DNA from: Alphaproteobacteria bacterium
GTDB lineage: Bacteria; Pseudomonadota; Alphaproteobacteria; Micavibrionales; Micavibrionaceae
Direction: 5' to 3'
Length of the DNA: 64,000 bases
Assembly (NCBI GenBank): GCA_021776025.1
Contig: JAJFGR010000022.1
Span: 124,001 to 188,000 of the forward strand
Made by a program: the position numbers and the translations under genes. Shown in pieces: positions 27,353 to 36,061 of this stretch. The notes below the pieces were generated by a model. That model was not told the DNA's origin and did not search any database. It saw only the letters and a list, made by a program, of their open reading frames with translations. The stretch's first letter is position 1, and the number at the start of each line of letters is the position of its first letter.

Positions 27353-29854
27353 ATGGCAAGAACACGCACCATCCGGCGCTCACCAAAACGAAAGCGCGCA
27401 AAAAACAAAACGCCACTGCTCCTCAGATGGCTACCCAGCGGGCTGCAAGCCTTTGTGGCAAGGCGTTTCGTCGATGGTTTTGCGCTCACAAGCGCAATAA
27501 CCGGCGTTTTCATCACCCTGTCTCTGCTTAGCTATGATTCAAGGGACCCCTCATGGAACACTGCCAGCAGTGAAAATGCAGACAATATCGCTAACTGGAT
27601 GGGAACCAGCGGCGCATGGCTGAGTGATCTTCTGCTCCAAACCCTCGGCATTGGCGCCCTGCTCTTTGGCCTAGTTCTGCTCTCCTGGGGTGTGCGTGCC
27701 TTCAATCGCCAAGCTTTAAAACCTTTATGGCTGCGGATAATTGCTACATGTGCGGGGGCCATTTTCTGCTCAATTGCCTTCTCTCAAATCCCCTCAGGTG
27801 ATTGGATTACCCATCCTTACATGGGCTCTACACTGGGAACAATGGTCTTAAGCACTCTCGGCCTAGCCGGTCAGGGAATCACACCATGGCTAGGCCCGGC
27901 TGCCCTAACTATTATTGCCGCTATTATAGCACTGCCATTGGCGATATATGCGTCTGCCACACAATTGGCTGAAATTGGCTATCTCATTCAAAAAACTTGG
28001 AATTTTATAGTGCGTACAGCGCTAACTATTGTGGGCGTAGTTTATGGTTTTCAGCAATGGATCAGCCACCATAATGATCCCGATTACCGCCCTGATATTT
28101 TGGCAGCTTTCAAAGCGTTCCCAAAGATAGAGCGCAGCGAAAAAGCACAGCGAAAAGCCCCCAGAATAAGTTCACCTGCGCCGACGCAAGCCGCGCCTCA
28201 GGCCGCCGCACCTGTTCCTGCTCCTACAAACACAGCTGCCAGCACAATTCCGGTGGTCACGCCGCAAACTGGGGCCACAACGGCCAGCGCCAGCCCGCAA
28301 AAACGTTTTAGCCTCGATGCCGCGGAAAACTGGGAACTGCCCGATCTAAACCTGCTTGAAGCCTCTCCGGCTGAGGAGGAAGGCATGCAGCTCAACGAGG
28401 ATGCGCTGCGCCGCAACGCCGAGCTTTTGCAAAATGTCCTCGCTGATTTCAATATAGAAGGCGATATTACCTCCATCCACCCCGGCCCTGTTGTCACCCT
28501 GTATGAGCTTGAACCCGCACCGGGCACGAAATCCGCCAAAGTCATTTCTCTGGCCGATGATATTGCCCGCTCGATGTCGGCAATCTCCGTACGTGTCGCC
28601 GTCGTGCCAGGGCGCAATGTAATTGGCATCGAACTGCCCAATAAAAACCGCCGGATCGTTTATATGCAAGATATTCTGGCCACCTCGCTCTATGAGAAAA
28701 ATAAAGCCGGCTTGCCCCTTGCGCTTGGTAAGGATATTGGCGGCCAGCCTATTCTCGCTGATCTTGCCAAAATGCCGCACTTACTGGTTGCCGGAACCAC
28801 CGGCTCGGGTAAGTCCGTCGCCGTGAACACGATGATTCTCTCCCTGCTCTATCGTCTCTCACCCGACCAATGCCGCTTTATCATGATCGATCCGAAAATG
28901 CTGGAGCTTTCCGTTTATGACGGCATTCCGCATTTGCTCGCCCCTGTTGTGACGGAACCGGGCAAAGCCATTGTCGCGCTAAAATGGACTGTGCAGGAAA
29001 TGGAAGAACGCTACCGCGCCATGTCAAAACTCGGCGTGCGCAATATCGACGGCTATAATGAGCGCGTCCGCGAAGCCGCCAAAAAAGACGAAACCATCAT
29101 GCAAAAAGTGCAAACCGGTTTCGAAACGGATACCGGCAAACCGATTTTCGAAGACCAACCGATGGATCTGTCCGAATTGCCCTATATCGTCGTTATCGTC
29201 GATGAATTCGCCGACCTAATGCTAGTCGCCGGAAAAGACGTCGAAAACGCTATCCAGCGCCTTGCACAAATGGCCCGCGCCGCCGGAATTCATTTGATCA
29301 TGGCCACCCAGCGCCCATCGGTCGATGTCATTACCGGCGTGATCAAAGCCAACTTCCCGACGCGAATTTCCTTTCAGGTCACCTCAAAAATTGATTCGCG
29401 CACCATTTTAGGCGAAGGCGGCGCCGAGCAACTTCTCGGTATGGGCGATATGCTGTATATGGCGCCAGGCGGACGCATCACCCGCGTCCATGGCCCGTTT
29501 GTATCCGATGAAGATGTTGAAAAAGTTGTGCTCAGCCTCAAAGCGCAGGCCGAGCCATCTTATATCGATTCCATCACCGCAGGCGATTTCTCAGACGCCA
29601 GTGAAGTCATGCAGGCGATTTTTGAGGACCGCAATGGAGCAGGCGACAAAGTCGACGAGCTGTATGACGAGGCCGTCGCCCTCGTCGCGCGTGAAGGCAA
29701 AGCCTCCACCAGTTTCGTCCAGCGTTATTTGCAAATCGGCTATAACCGCGCCGCGCGCATTATCGAAGAAATGGAACGCCAAGGCGTCATTTCCAAGGCC
29801 AACGCCACGGGTAAACGCGATGTGCTAATCACGGATTATTCCGACGCCGGTTAA
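27353..29854 (+). CDS. ftsK: DNA translocase FtsK
   Basis: At 833 aa, this septum-located motor pumps chromosome ends toward the dif site. The N-terminal membrane domain has four segments between residues about 45 and 205. A Pro/Ala-rich linker (about 258-315) joins it to the motor. Walker A GTTGSGKS is near 481-488, Walker B IVVIVDEFADLM near 610, and the C-terminal gamma winged helix (TSFVQRYLQIGYNRAARIIEEMERQG) reads KOPS sequences. The length and linker are typical of alphaproteobacterial FtsK. It lies upstream of lolA in the same orientation, with one minus-strand gene between. Confidence 0.95.
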   Translation: MARTRTIRRSPKRKRAKNKTPLLLRWLPSGLQAFVARRFVDGFALTSAITGVFITLSLLSYDSRDPSWNTASSENADNIANWMGTSGAWLSDLLLQTLGIGALLFGLVLLSWGVRAFNRQALKPLWLRIIATCAGAIFCSIAFSQIPSGDWITHPYMGSTLGTMVLSTLGLAGQGITPWLGPAALTIIAAIIALPLAIYASATQLAEIGYLIQKTWNFIVRTALTIVGVVYGFQQWISHHNDPDYRPDILAAFKAFPKIERSEKAQRKAPRISSPAPTQAAPQAAAPVPAPTNTAASTIPVVTPQTGATTASASPQKRFSLDAAENWELPDLNLLEASPAEEEGMQLNEDALRRNAELLQNVLADFNIEGDITSIHPGPVVTLYELEPAPGTKSAKVISLADDIARSMSAISVRVAVVPGRNVIGIELPNKNRRIVYMQDILATSLYEKNKAGLPLALGKDIGGQPILADLAKMPHLLVAGTTGSGKSVAVNTMILSLLYRLSPDQCRFIMIDPKMLELSVYDGIPHLLAPVVTEPGKAIVALKWTVQEMEERYRAMSKLGVRNIDGYNERVREAAKKDETIMQKVQTGFETDTGKPIFEDQPMDLSELPYIVVIVDEFADLMLVAGKDVENAIQRLAQMARAAGIHLIMATQRPSVDVITGVIKANFPTRISFQVTSKIDSRTILGEGGAEQLLGMGDMLYMAPGGRITRVHGPFVSDEDVEKVVLSLKAQAEPSYIDSITAGDFSDASEVMQAIFEDRNGAGDKVDELYDEAVALVAREGKASTSFVQRYLQIGYNRAARIIEEMERQGVISKANATGKRDVLITDYSDAG

Positions 29855-29933
29855 AAACCGGGCCCACTTAGCCAAAACCGCTCCAATTAAGCTGTTGATT
29901 TAAAACATGTAGACCCGATAAGCGGACTAAGTC

Positions 29934-29954
29934 CATTTAATTTAAAATTAAATG
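29934..29954. terminator. AT-rich palindrome downstream of ftsK
   Basis: A 21-nt near-perfect palindrome (CATTTAATT around an A/T centre to AATTAAATG) lies between the convergent ends of ftsK and the next minus-strand gene. It could serve as a weak bidirectional terminator. The remaining spacer (29855-29978) also holds GGACTAAGTCC. Confidence 0.3.
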
Positions 29955-29978
29955 ACGAACGCCTGGTCCGGCCATAAA

Positions 29979-30689
29979 TCAGGAATCCAGCGCGAAAACA
30001 TGCAGTGCAACGGGACAAGAGGGAAAACCATGGTCGTTCTTAGAGTGCGAAAAGGTGGCACAAGCGTGAGCAAAATCAACAATGTATATCTTGGACGGCT
30101 TGGCCTGAGCCTCCGTAGACGACAACTGACAAGAAGCCTGAACAAACTCACTCTCCTCCGTTACAAATTGACCACCTTGCTCTGCAATTTTTTCTTTGCG
30201 TGAATACAAATTATCACGAACGGTAATAACATCAGAACCGATTTCACGGCCATCAACAATTTGTTTTGTGCCCATAAACAAATCTGTTGTAACACCCTGA
30301 CTAGTGCGTAATACCTTTGCCCATACTTCTCTAAGCTGATCTGCGATTTCTTTTTCGATGGGGTTATCATGACCCTCTTCGTATTTGTCAAACACCTTCA
30401 TGCCTGTAAGAGCCTGATCGTCAAAATGCAGACCATGAGTTTCATCGATACTGCGAATTGCTTGAACCTCTTCTAGCCACGTGCCTAGACCACGCTTAAA
30501 AATAGCTGCTGTGTCTTTAGGAGAAACCAGTAACTTTACTTTGGCTTTATCTGGAAGATTCGCCAAATACTGGCTAATTTTATTAAGATGTGCTTGTCCC
30601 ACAAGTATCATGGCATTTTCAGAATTAAACGCTGATTTTATCAGGCTTGGTTGAATAATTTCTGATGTCTCACCACTTTCTTGTGCCAT
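29979..30689 (-). CDS. Hypothetical protein, 236 aa
   Basis: No family is recognised. ATG 30689 has AAGGA at good spacing, and codon use looks normal for the window. The N-terminal half contains AMILVGQAHLNKISQYLANLP and KVKLLVSPKDTAAIFKRG, which suggests alternating strands and helices in a soluble cytosolic fold. The middle is helical and charged. The last 30 residues (from about 205: HACATFSHSKNDHG) look less protein-like, so the 3' end may have been altered by a frameshift or the fold may end earlier. No signal peptide or membrane segment. Confidence 0.55.
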   Translation of the reverse strand: MAQESGETSEIIQPSLIKSAFNSENAMILVGQAHLNKISQYLANLPDKAKVKLLVSPKDTAAIFKRGLGTWLEEVQAIRSIDETHGLHFDDQALTGMKVFDKYEEGHDNPIEKEIADQLREVWAKVLRTSQGVTTDLFMGTKQIVDGREIGSDVITVRDNLYSRKEKIAEQGGQFVTEESEFVQASCQLSSTEAQAKPSKIYIVDFAHACATFSHSKNDHGFPSCPVALHVFALDS

Positions 30690-30832
30690 TTTTTCTAATC
30701 CTTACCTATTCTAAATACTCAAAAAAGTGTTTTACATCACATTTACGTAATGCACAAGTTTTTATTAAAGCGAAGGCTTTGCAAAGCGGCGCTCGTATAC
30801 TATGTGTATGAGATAATAAATAAGGATCACCG

Positions 30833-31459
30833 ATGAAACAGATTGCTCTTGCCCTTTTTGCGCTGGCCATATTGTTCGCGCCGCAATATAGCGCGGCTGA
30901 AAAAACCGAAAAATTCAACGAAGACATTTCCAAAGTTGAAAAATATCTGGGCGGGCTGTCCTCGGCGCGCGCGCGCTTTGTCCAAACCACGCATGATGGC
31001 ACGCAGCTGGTTGGCACATTTTATTTACAGCGCCCAGGGAAATTAAAATTTGAATATGATGATCCGATCAAGGACTTCGTCGTCGCCGATGGATTCTTCA
31101 TTTATTTTTATGATGCGGAATTGGGCGAGCAAACCAACGCACCCATCGGCCAGACATTGGCAGATTTTATCCTGCGGAAAAACTTATCGCTGAGTGAGGA
31201 TGTGAAAGTTGAAAGCGTGAAACGCAAAGGTGGGTTTTTACAAGTGGAGCTGACGCAGCGCTCTGACCCGGAAGCCGGATCTCTTACGCTGGGGTTGAAG
31301 GAAGCAAAAGATGGGTTAACCTTAAGCAAATGGCGCGTAATGGATGCGCAGGGGCTGATCACCGAAGTCGAACTGTTCTATCTGAAAACCGATATTAAAC
31401 ACCCATCTGATCTGTTCGTTTATGCCGATCCTGATAAAAGCCAAGGCTTTAATGATTGA
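30833..31459 (+). CDS. lolA: Outer-membrane lipoprotein carrier protein LolA
   Basis: At 208 aa, this has a signal peptide (1-22, ending YSA-A). LolA shuttles lipoproteins from the LolCDE transporter to the outer membrane. The family core is seen as LSSARARFVQTTHDGTQLVGTFYLQRPGKLKFEYDDP, followed by VVADGFFIYFYDAELGEQTN. Together these form the half-barrel that holds acyl chains. ATG 30833 has AAGGA upstream. In alphaproteobacteria lolA often follows ftsK, as here apart from one inserted minus-strand gene. Confidence 0.93.
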   Translation: MKQIALALFALAILFAPQYSAAEKTEKFNEDISKVEKYLGGLSSARARFVQTTHDGTQLVGTFYLQRPGKLKFEYDDPIKDFVVADGFFIYFYDAELGEQTNAPIGQTLADFILRKNLSLSEDVKVESVKRKGGFLQVELTQRSDPEAGSLTLGLKEAKDGLTLSKWRVMDAQGLITEVELFYLKTDIKHPSDLFVYADPDKSQGFND

Positions 31460-31484
31460 AAACACTTCTGGCATTAAAATTTTT

Positions 31485-31550
31485 AGCCGCTTTCTTTTAA
31501 TCTTAAGTAAAAGCAAGCGGCGACGCACTTAAGATTAAAAGAAAGTGACT
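31485..31550. repeat. Inverted-repeat element, family 2, copy D
   Basis: Arms of 24 nt (31485-31508 and 31527-31550) match at 22 positions, including a perfect 19-bp core. The left end is AGCCGCTT and the right end AAGTGACT, as in copy C. The short centre has GCAAGCGGC. The right arm provides the AGAAAG ribosome binding site of recR, whose ATG is 3 nt further on. Confidence 0.65.
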
Positions 31551-31553
31551 AAA

Positions 31554-32147
31554 ATGCAGGACGGGCCCTTACAACATCTGATTAAAATGCTGGCCGGTTT
31601 GCCCGGTTTGGGCAATCGCTCCGCGCGGCGCATAGCGCTCAATATGCTGAATAACCGTGAACAAACAATGCTGCCGCTGGCCGAATTGCTGAAACGTACA
31701 GCTGAGGAAATTATAACTTGCGCCATTTGCGCCAATCTCGACATGGTTGATCCATGCTCAATTTGCCAAAACATCAAACGGACTAAATCGCAAATTTGTG
31801 TGGTTGCACAAGTCAGCGATCTCTGGGCGATTGAACGCACGGGCGCCTATAAAGGCCAGTATCACGTTCTGGGCGGCCTGCTTTCCGCGCTCGATGGCAT
31901 TGGCCCGGACCAGCTAAATGCCGCAAGCTTGTTTGGGCGCGCACAAGCGCCAGAAATTACGGAAGTCATCTTGGCCTTAAGCGCCACTGTCGATGGGCAA
32001 AGCACCGCGCATTACATTGCCGACCATATTGGCCGGGAAGATTTAGAGGTCACCCATCTCGCCCACGGTGTGCCGGTAGGCGGCGAGCTGGATTATCTAG
32101 ACGATGGCACCATCACCACCGCCCTGCGCTCGCGCAAAGCTGGTTAA
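31554..32147 (+). CDS. recR: Recombination mediator protein RecR
   Basis: At 197 aa from ATG 31554 (GTG 31545 is an alternative three codons upstream), RecR helps load RecA onto gapped DNA. It shows the helix-hairpin-helix region LAGLPGLGNRSARRIAL, the zinc finger CAICANLDMVDPCSIC and the Toprim domain CVVAQVSDLWAIERTGAYKGQYHVLGG. The Walker-like C-terminus THLAHGVPVGGELDYLDDGTI is complete. The usual dnaX-ybaB partners are not adjacent; instead it follows lolA and an inverted-repeat element. Confidence 0.95.
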   Translation: MQDGPLQHLIKMLAGLPGLGNRSARRIALNMLNNREQTMLPLAELLKRTAEEIITCAICANLDMVDPCSICQNIKRTKSQICVVAQVSDLWAIERTGAYKGQYHVLGGLLSALDGIGPDQLNAASLFGRAQAPEITEVILALSATVDGQSTAHYIADHIGREDLEVTHLAHGVPVGGELDYLDDGTITTALRSRKAG

Positions 32148-32692
32148 ATTTCGTTAAAAATTGGCGGAGGATTATCAGAAAAATTTAGCCCATTACCAAA
32201 AGAATTTGACCCATCAATAAAGCCATCAACCTTAGCCGCAGCATTATCCAGATCAGGCATAATAAAAACAAGCCCTTTATCGGGGTCACCCCTATACACA
32301 AATGGGCCTTTATAAGTGCCATCCGGCTGTCTTTTAAAACCGGCCACTTTTTTGCTATCCGCACTTACTCTTAAATACACTTCGATTTTGGATTTATCTA
32401 TGAATATTTGACGAAGATTTTGAGGGTACTCACCCTTTTCACACAAGTCTTTTCCAATACGTTCGGCAGCTTTTTGATCAAATCCACCTTTAACCCAAGC
32501 TATCGTACTTTTATTTGCAGGAGTATCTGTATCACTTAATATAAATGTTCGAGCGCCATTATCACCATCAAATAAATAAGCAATTTTCGTTTTGTCAGCA
32601 CTTTCACATATAACTTTAGAATCATCTTTATTACAGGCGGTAAGCGCGAACACAGCGGTTGTTAAAACAGCAAATAGTTTAGAATAGTCCAT
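32144..32692 (-). CDS. Hypothetical lipoprotein, 182 aa
   Basis: No family is recognised. Residues 1-20 are a lipoprotein signal with lipobox LTAC (Cys20). The mature part contains two further cysteines (VICESAD and DLCEKGE) that could form a disulfide, and a C-terminus rich in Asp and Asn. It is likely anchored in the outer membrane. It overlaps the recR stop codon by 4 bp in convergent orientation. Confidence 0.68.
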   Translation of the reverse strand: MDYSKLFAVLTTAVFALTACNKDDSKVICESADKTKIAYLFDGDNGARTFILSDTDTPANKSTIAWVKGGFDQKAAERIGKDLCEKGEYPQNLRQIFIDKSKIEVYLRVSADSKKVAGFKRQPDGTYKGPFVYRGDPDKGLVFIMPDLDNAAAKVDGFIDGSNSFGNGLNFSDNPPPIFNEI

Positions 32693-32758
32693 ACTTACGC
32701 CTTAATTTCTTAATTAACCAAGGAGCTAGCCTATTTTCTATAATACGTCAAGAAAAAT

Positions 32759-33094
32759 CTATTCCTTCTCAGAAATGTAAACCACGCCGTCCGTATAAAT
32801 CCGCAACGCCGCAATATGCGTATTATGGCCCGTACCGTCACCGCCAATGGCAAAATCATAATATGTACCAGCGGGAAAGAAATGATCTGTAGCCGCCGCG
32901 CTTACCACGCTATCGCCAAAGGCCAGATAAGCATCTTGTGTAGCATAAACGCTAATAACGCGGGTATCCGCATCAAAACCTGCCGTATTTCTGACTGAGG
33001 TCAGGCCGGTAGAAAATGAATATGCGCCACTATCTTTAAGACGCAAAGCCGGAATTGGGTTGTCATTTGTGTCGAGAGAAAGTTTAGTTGTCAT
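32759..33094 (-). CDS. Small phage-structural-like protein, 111 aa
   Basis: This is 111 aa from ATG 33094, which has AAGGAG at ideal spacing. The pattern VISVYATQDAYLAFGDSVVSAAATDHFFPAGTYYDFAIGG (spread over about 44-84) followed by a beta-rich end IAALRIYTDGVVYISEKE resembles small beta-sandwich proteins found beside capsid genes of tailed phages. No other phage gene is near, so this is an orphan or a co-opted gene. A TetR-type operator-like site lies 44-61 bp upstream of its start. No signal peptide. Confidence 0.6.
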   Translation of the reverse strand: MTTKLSLDTNDNPIPALRLKDSGAYSFSTGLTSVRNTAGFDADTRVISVYATQDAYLAFGDSVVSAAATDHFFPAGTYYDFAIGGDGTGHNTHIAALRIYTDGVVYISEKE

Positions 33095-33137
33095 GAAAAG
33101 TCTCCTTAAAAGCTTTGTAAACAAGCGTTTCCATCAA

Positions 33138-33155
33138 ATACCAACCAGTCAGTAT
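33138..33155. promoter_or_regulatory. Second TetR-operator-like site
   Basis: ATACCAACCAGTCAGTAT lies 44-61 bp upstream of the small phage-like gene. It matches the tetR operator region at 5687-5704 at 14 of 18 positions, and has AAATAC/GTATTT as outer complementary flanks. Spacing to the start codon is similar to that in front of tetR. Confidence 0.45.
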
Positions 33156-33257
33156 TTAGATCTATAAACGCTAAATTCTATGTGAAGATACAATTGTGGT
33201 GTTGTGAGGCTTCAAGCCTGCCTCAATTTAACAGCCATGTCAAGGAATATTTTCCCA

Positions 33258-34100
33258 TTATTGGGAGGCGGCCTCTGCAGCGCCATTGCCGGGCTGAAAG
33301 ACGTGCTTGATAATTTCGCTACCAGCCGGGACATCAAGCAAAGATACGGTAATATCAACGGCGGTCTGGCCCGAGGCATCAATATCGCTAAATCCAGCGA
33401 GCTGCTCGGCAAAACGATTAGCCGCCTCAACGGGCTCCGTTTCATAGATCGGCCTTTGGAGAAGCAGGCTGTACTCATTCTTGCTTGTCTGGCCAATAAT
33501 ATCGCTTTGTCGGCGCAGCAGCACCAGATACTGACAAAGCTTAGCCACAGCAAACTCAGCTGCATATGCTCCATCCAGATCAAGAATTTCTTTATGATTG
33601 CTAAGTGAGATTTGCAGAATGAAGGTCCGCTCGCCATAGCGATCGGCCCGGTCCATCGCCGAAAGGAAGAGCTGGTTAAAGGCTGATTTTGCGATAACGC
33701 CCCCCGCAGAAGGGAAATCCTCGGAATCATCGCCAATACGTCGAACCAATTCGATAAGGCGCTGCGCATTATCAAGCTTTTCATTCAAAACCGTTGGATC
33801 AAAAGGCTTTGCCAAAAGATCATTGGCCCCGGCCTTAAGTGCCTCATCCTGAGAAATTGTTTCTGACATCAACAAAATATAGGGGTAATTCCGTACCGAC
33901 CGGCGGGTATTTAAAATCAGGGAGCGTGGTTCCGTAAGCGGTGAGGGGTCAATACACACAATATCAAAATCACCAGCAGCCATCCGCTCAACGGCATTAT
34001 TCTTAACCGGCTCCTCAACAATGGTGTGGCCTAAAGGTTCCATTTTTGAACGGAGCATCTGCGTCGCTAAAGCATCTTGATCGACCAACAGTATTTTCAT
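33258..34100 (-). CDS. Response regulator with REC and degenerate GGDEF domain
   Basis: At 280 aa, residues 1-115 are a receiver domain with acidic pocket Asp7 and Asp9, phospho-acceptor Asp51 (VCIDPS), Ser79 and Lys98 (LAKPFD). Residues about 130-250 resemble a diguanylate cyclase fold, but the GGDEF signature is SKNEY (206-210). It therefore should not make c-di-GMP; a binding or dimerisation role is possible. PleD-like proteins have this order of domains. ATG 34100 is followed downstream by no partner kinase; the neighbouring tRNA gene is on the other strand. Confidence 0.75.
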   Translation of the reverse strand: MKILLVDQDALATQMLRSKMEPLGHTIVEEPVKNNAVERMAAGDFDIVCIDPSPLTEPRSLILNTRRSVRNYPYILLMSETISQDEALKAGANDLLAKPFDPTVLNEKLDNAQRLIELVRRIGDDSEDFPSAGGVIAKSAFNQLFLSAMDRADRYGERTFILQISLSNHKEILDLDGAYAAEFAVAKLCQYLVLLRRQSDIIGQTSKNEYSLLLQRPIYETEPVEAANRFAEQLAGFSDIDASGQTAVDITVSLLDVPAGSEIIKHVFQPGNGAAEAASQ

Positions 34101-34262
34101 GTCTTCCGTGTCCTTTAAAGCTACGAATTCAACCCCCCTTATGATCGTCGAAAAAGCGGCAAATGCAAAGGGTAAATTTATTGCCCTCTAAACGTAAAGC
34201 TAGGTTTGACTTCTCTACAAGAGTAATATAATAAATCAAACACTTAAGATGTGCCCCAGAAG

Positions 34263-34349
34263 GCCCAGGTGGCGGAATTGGTAGACGCGCTACGTTCAGG
34301 TCGTAGTTCTCGTAAGGGAGTGAAGGTTCAAATCCTTTCCTGGGCACCA
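34263..34349 (+). tRNA. tRNA-Leu (anticodon CAG)
   Basis: This is an 87-nt class II tRNA. The acceptor stem GCCCAGG pairs with CCTGGGC, and CCA is encoded. The D-arm has GGCGGAATTGGTAGACGC. The anticodon stem CTACG/CGTAG holds loop TTCAGGT (anticodon CAG, reading CUG). A long variable arm precedes the T-arm GGTTCAAATCC. The apparent minus-strand protein frames here are antisense shadows of the tRNA. Confidence 0.97.
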
Positions 34350-34395
34350 TTTTTTAGCACTGGGATTTATTGAAACACTGGATTGAAGAATTCTC

Positions 34396-35010
34396 ATGAG
34401 CATCAAATTACATAAAGGCGACATTCCGGCCGACCTAGATTTTGGCAAAATACTGGCAATCGACACAGAGACGATGGGCCTCAACAATCATCGTGACCCA
34501 CTTTGTCTCGTACAACTGTCTTCCGGTGATGGCAACGCGCATATTGTTCAACTTGATCGCAAAACTTATGACGCACCAAATTTAAAAGCCCTTTTAGCCG
34601 ATGAAAAAGTTCTCAAAATTTTTCACTACGCCCGTTTTGATGTTGCTGTAATTAAAAAATATCTTAAGCTCGATTGCGGACCTGTTTATTGCACACGTAC
34701 AGCTTCACGCCTTGCCCGCACTTACACAGACCGCCACGGCTTAAAACAATGCTGCCGGGAATTACTGGGCATAGAGCTTAATAAGCAACAACAATCTTCT
34801 GATTGGGGCGCTGCCGAACTTAAAGACGTACAGCTCGAATACGCCGCCAGCGATGTCTATCACCTACATGCACTCAAAGAAAAACTCGATATCATGTTAG
34901 AGCGTGAAGGCCGCGCGGAGCTCGCGCAAAAATGTTTTGAATTCCTGCCTGTCCGTGCGGAGCTGGATTTAACCGGCTGGCCGGATGAAGATATTTTTGC
35001 ACATGTCTAA
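34396..35010 (+). CDS. rnd: Ribonuclease D family 3'-5' exonuclease (short form)
   Basis: At 204 aa, this contains the DEDD exonuclease domain only. The motifs are AIDTETMGL (Exo I), KIFHYARFDVAVI (Exo II) and YAASDVYHL (Exo III, DEDDy with Tyr). The HRDC domains of E. coli RNase D are absent, which is normal for the short alphaproteobacterial form. It trims the 3' ends of structured RNA, including tRNA precursors, and it sits just after a tRNA gene. It is 37 bp before kdsD. Confidence 0.9.
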   Translation: MSIKLHKGDIPADLDFGKILAIDTETMGLNNHRDPLCLVQLSSGDGNAHIVQLDRKTYDAPNLKALLADEKVLKIFHYARFDVAVIKKYLKLDCGPVYCTRTASRLARTYTDRHGLKQCCRELLGIELNKQQQSSDWGAAELKDVQLEYAASDVYHLHALKEKLDIMLEREGRAELAQKCFEFLPVRAELDLTGWPDEDIFAHV

Positions 35011-35047
35011 AACCGTATTGGCTTAACGCCACGAAGGACCATTTCTG

Positions 35048-36052
35048 ATGAGCAAAGCCGAAAAGCGCACGCAAGGTCAAAGCGAACAACACAATGCGCG
35101 CGCTGTCCTCCAAACAGAAATTGACGGTTTAAACGCCCTGAAAGACTCAATCGATGGGAGCTTCGACGAAGCCATCAACGCTGTCGACCAGATGAAAAAC
35201 GCAGACGGTCGTGGTCGCTTGATCGTTGCTGGAATTGGCAAAAGCGGCCATGTCGGCCGTAAAATTGCCGCCACACTCGCCTCCACGGGCACCCCAGCCT
35301 ATTTTGTTCACCCCGGTGAAGCCAGCCATGGCGACATGGGAATGATTACCGAGCATGACGTTGTGCTCATGCTCTCAAACTCCGGTGAGAATTCTGAGCT
35401 TTCCGATCTCGTTCACTACACACGGCGCTATAATATTAAACTTATCGCCATGACCAGTAATGCTGAAAGCTCTCTGGGCAAACACGCTGATATCTGCCTC
35501 TTGCTCCCAAAGGCCCCGGAAGCCTGCCCCAACGGTCTTGCCCCAACCACATCAACGACGATGATGATGGCGCTCGGCGATGCTTTAGCGGTTTCCTTGT
35601 TACACCGCATGGGATTAACGCCTGAAGAATATAAAGTCTTTCACCCAGGCGGCAAGCTTGGCCAACGCTTAATGACCATTGGTGAATTGATGATCGATTA
35701 TGACGACCTGCCGCTAGTTGATGAAAATGCAACGATGGACAAGGCGATCCTCATGCTCAGCGAAAAGAATTTAGGCTCCGTTCTTGTGATCGATAAAGCA
35801 GGCGACCTGAAAGGCATTATCACCGACGGGGATTTAAAACGCCACATGGCCGCAGATCTTTTACAAAAACCGGTCACTGATATCATGAGTACAAACCCCA
35901 AGTCGATTGAGGCTAGGGCGCTCGCTGTCGAAGCGGTAAGCGTCATGACACAAAAACCCGGCCACTATATCAGTAGCCTTATCGTCATGGACAATAACAA
36001 ATTGGCAGGAATGATCCGCTTGCAGGATTGCATTCAAGCCGGTCTGCTTTAA
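35048..36052 (+). CDS. kdsD: Arabinose-5-phosphate isomerase (KpsF/GutQ family)
   Basis: At 334 aa, this converts ribulose-5-phosphate to arabinose-5-phosphate, the first step toward KDO of LPS. The SIS domain (about 40-185) has GIGKSGHVGRKIAATLASTGTPAYFVHPGEASHGD and a catalytic-site region around LAPTTSTTMMMALGDALA. Two CBS domains follow (about 210-330), with VMTQKPGHYISSLIVMDNNKLAGMI. It is the first gene of the LPS transport run kdsD-lptC-lptA-lptB. Confidence 0.95.
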   Translation: MSKAEKRTQGQSEQHNARAVLQTEIDGLNALKDSIDGSFDEAINAVDQMKNADGRGRLIVAGIGKSGHVGRKIAATLASTGTPAYFVHPGEASHGDMGMITEHDVVLMLSNSGENSELSDLVHYTRRYNIKLIAMTSNAESSLGKHADICLLLPKAPEACPNGLAPTTSTTMMMALGDALAVSLLHRMGLTPEEYKVFHPGGKLGQRLMTIGELMIDYDDLPLVDENATMDKAILMLSEKNLGSVLVIDKAGDLKGIITDGDLKRHMAADLLQKPVTDIMSTNPKSIEARALAVEAVSVMTQKPGHYISSLIVMDNNKLAGMIRLQDCIQAGLL

Positions 36053-36061
36053 GATCAGGCC

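Noticed and set aside
34129-34487. Minus-strand reading frames with protein-like motifs over 34.1-34.5 kb
   Set aside because: They are the antisense of tRNA-Leu; the familiar PGKDLNLHSLTRTTT-like string arises from the tRNA itself.
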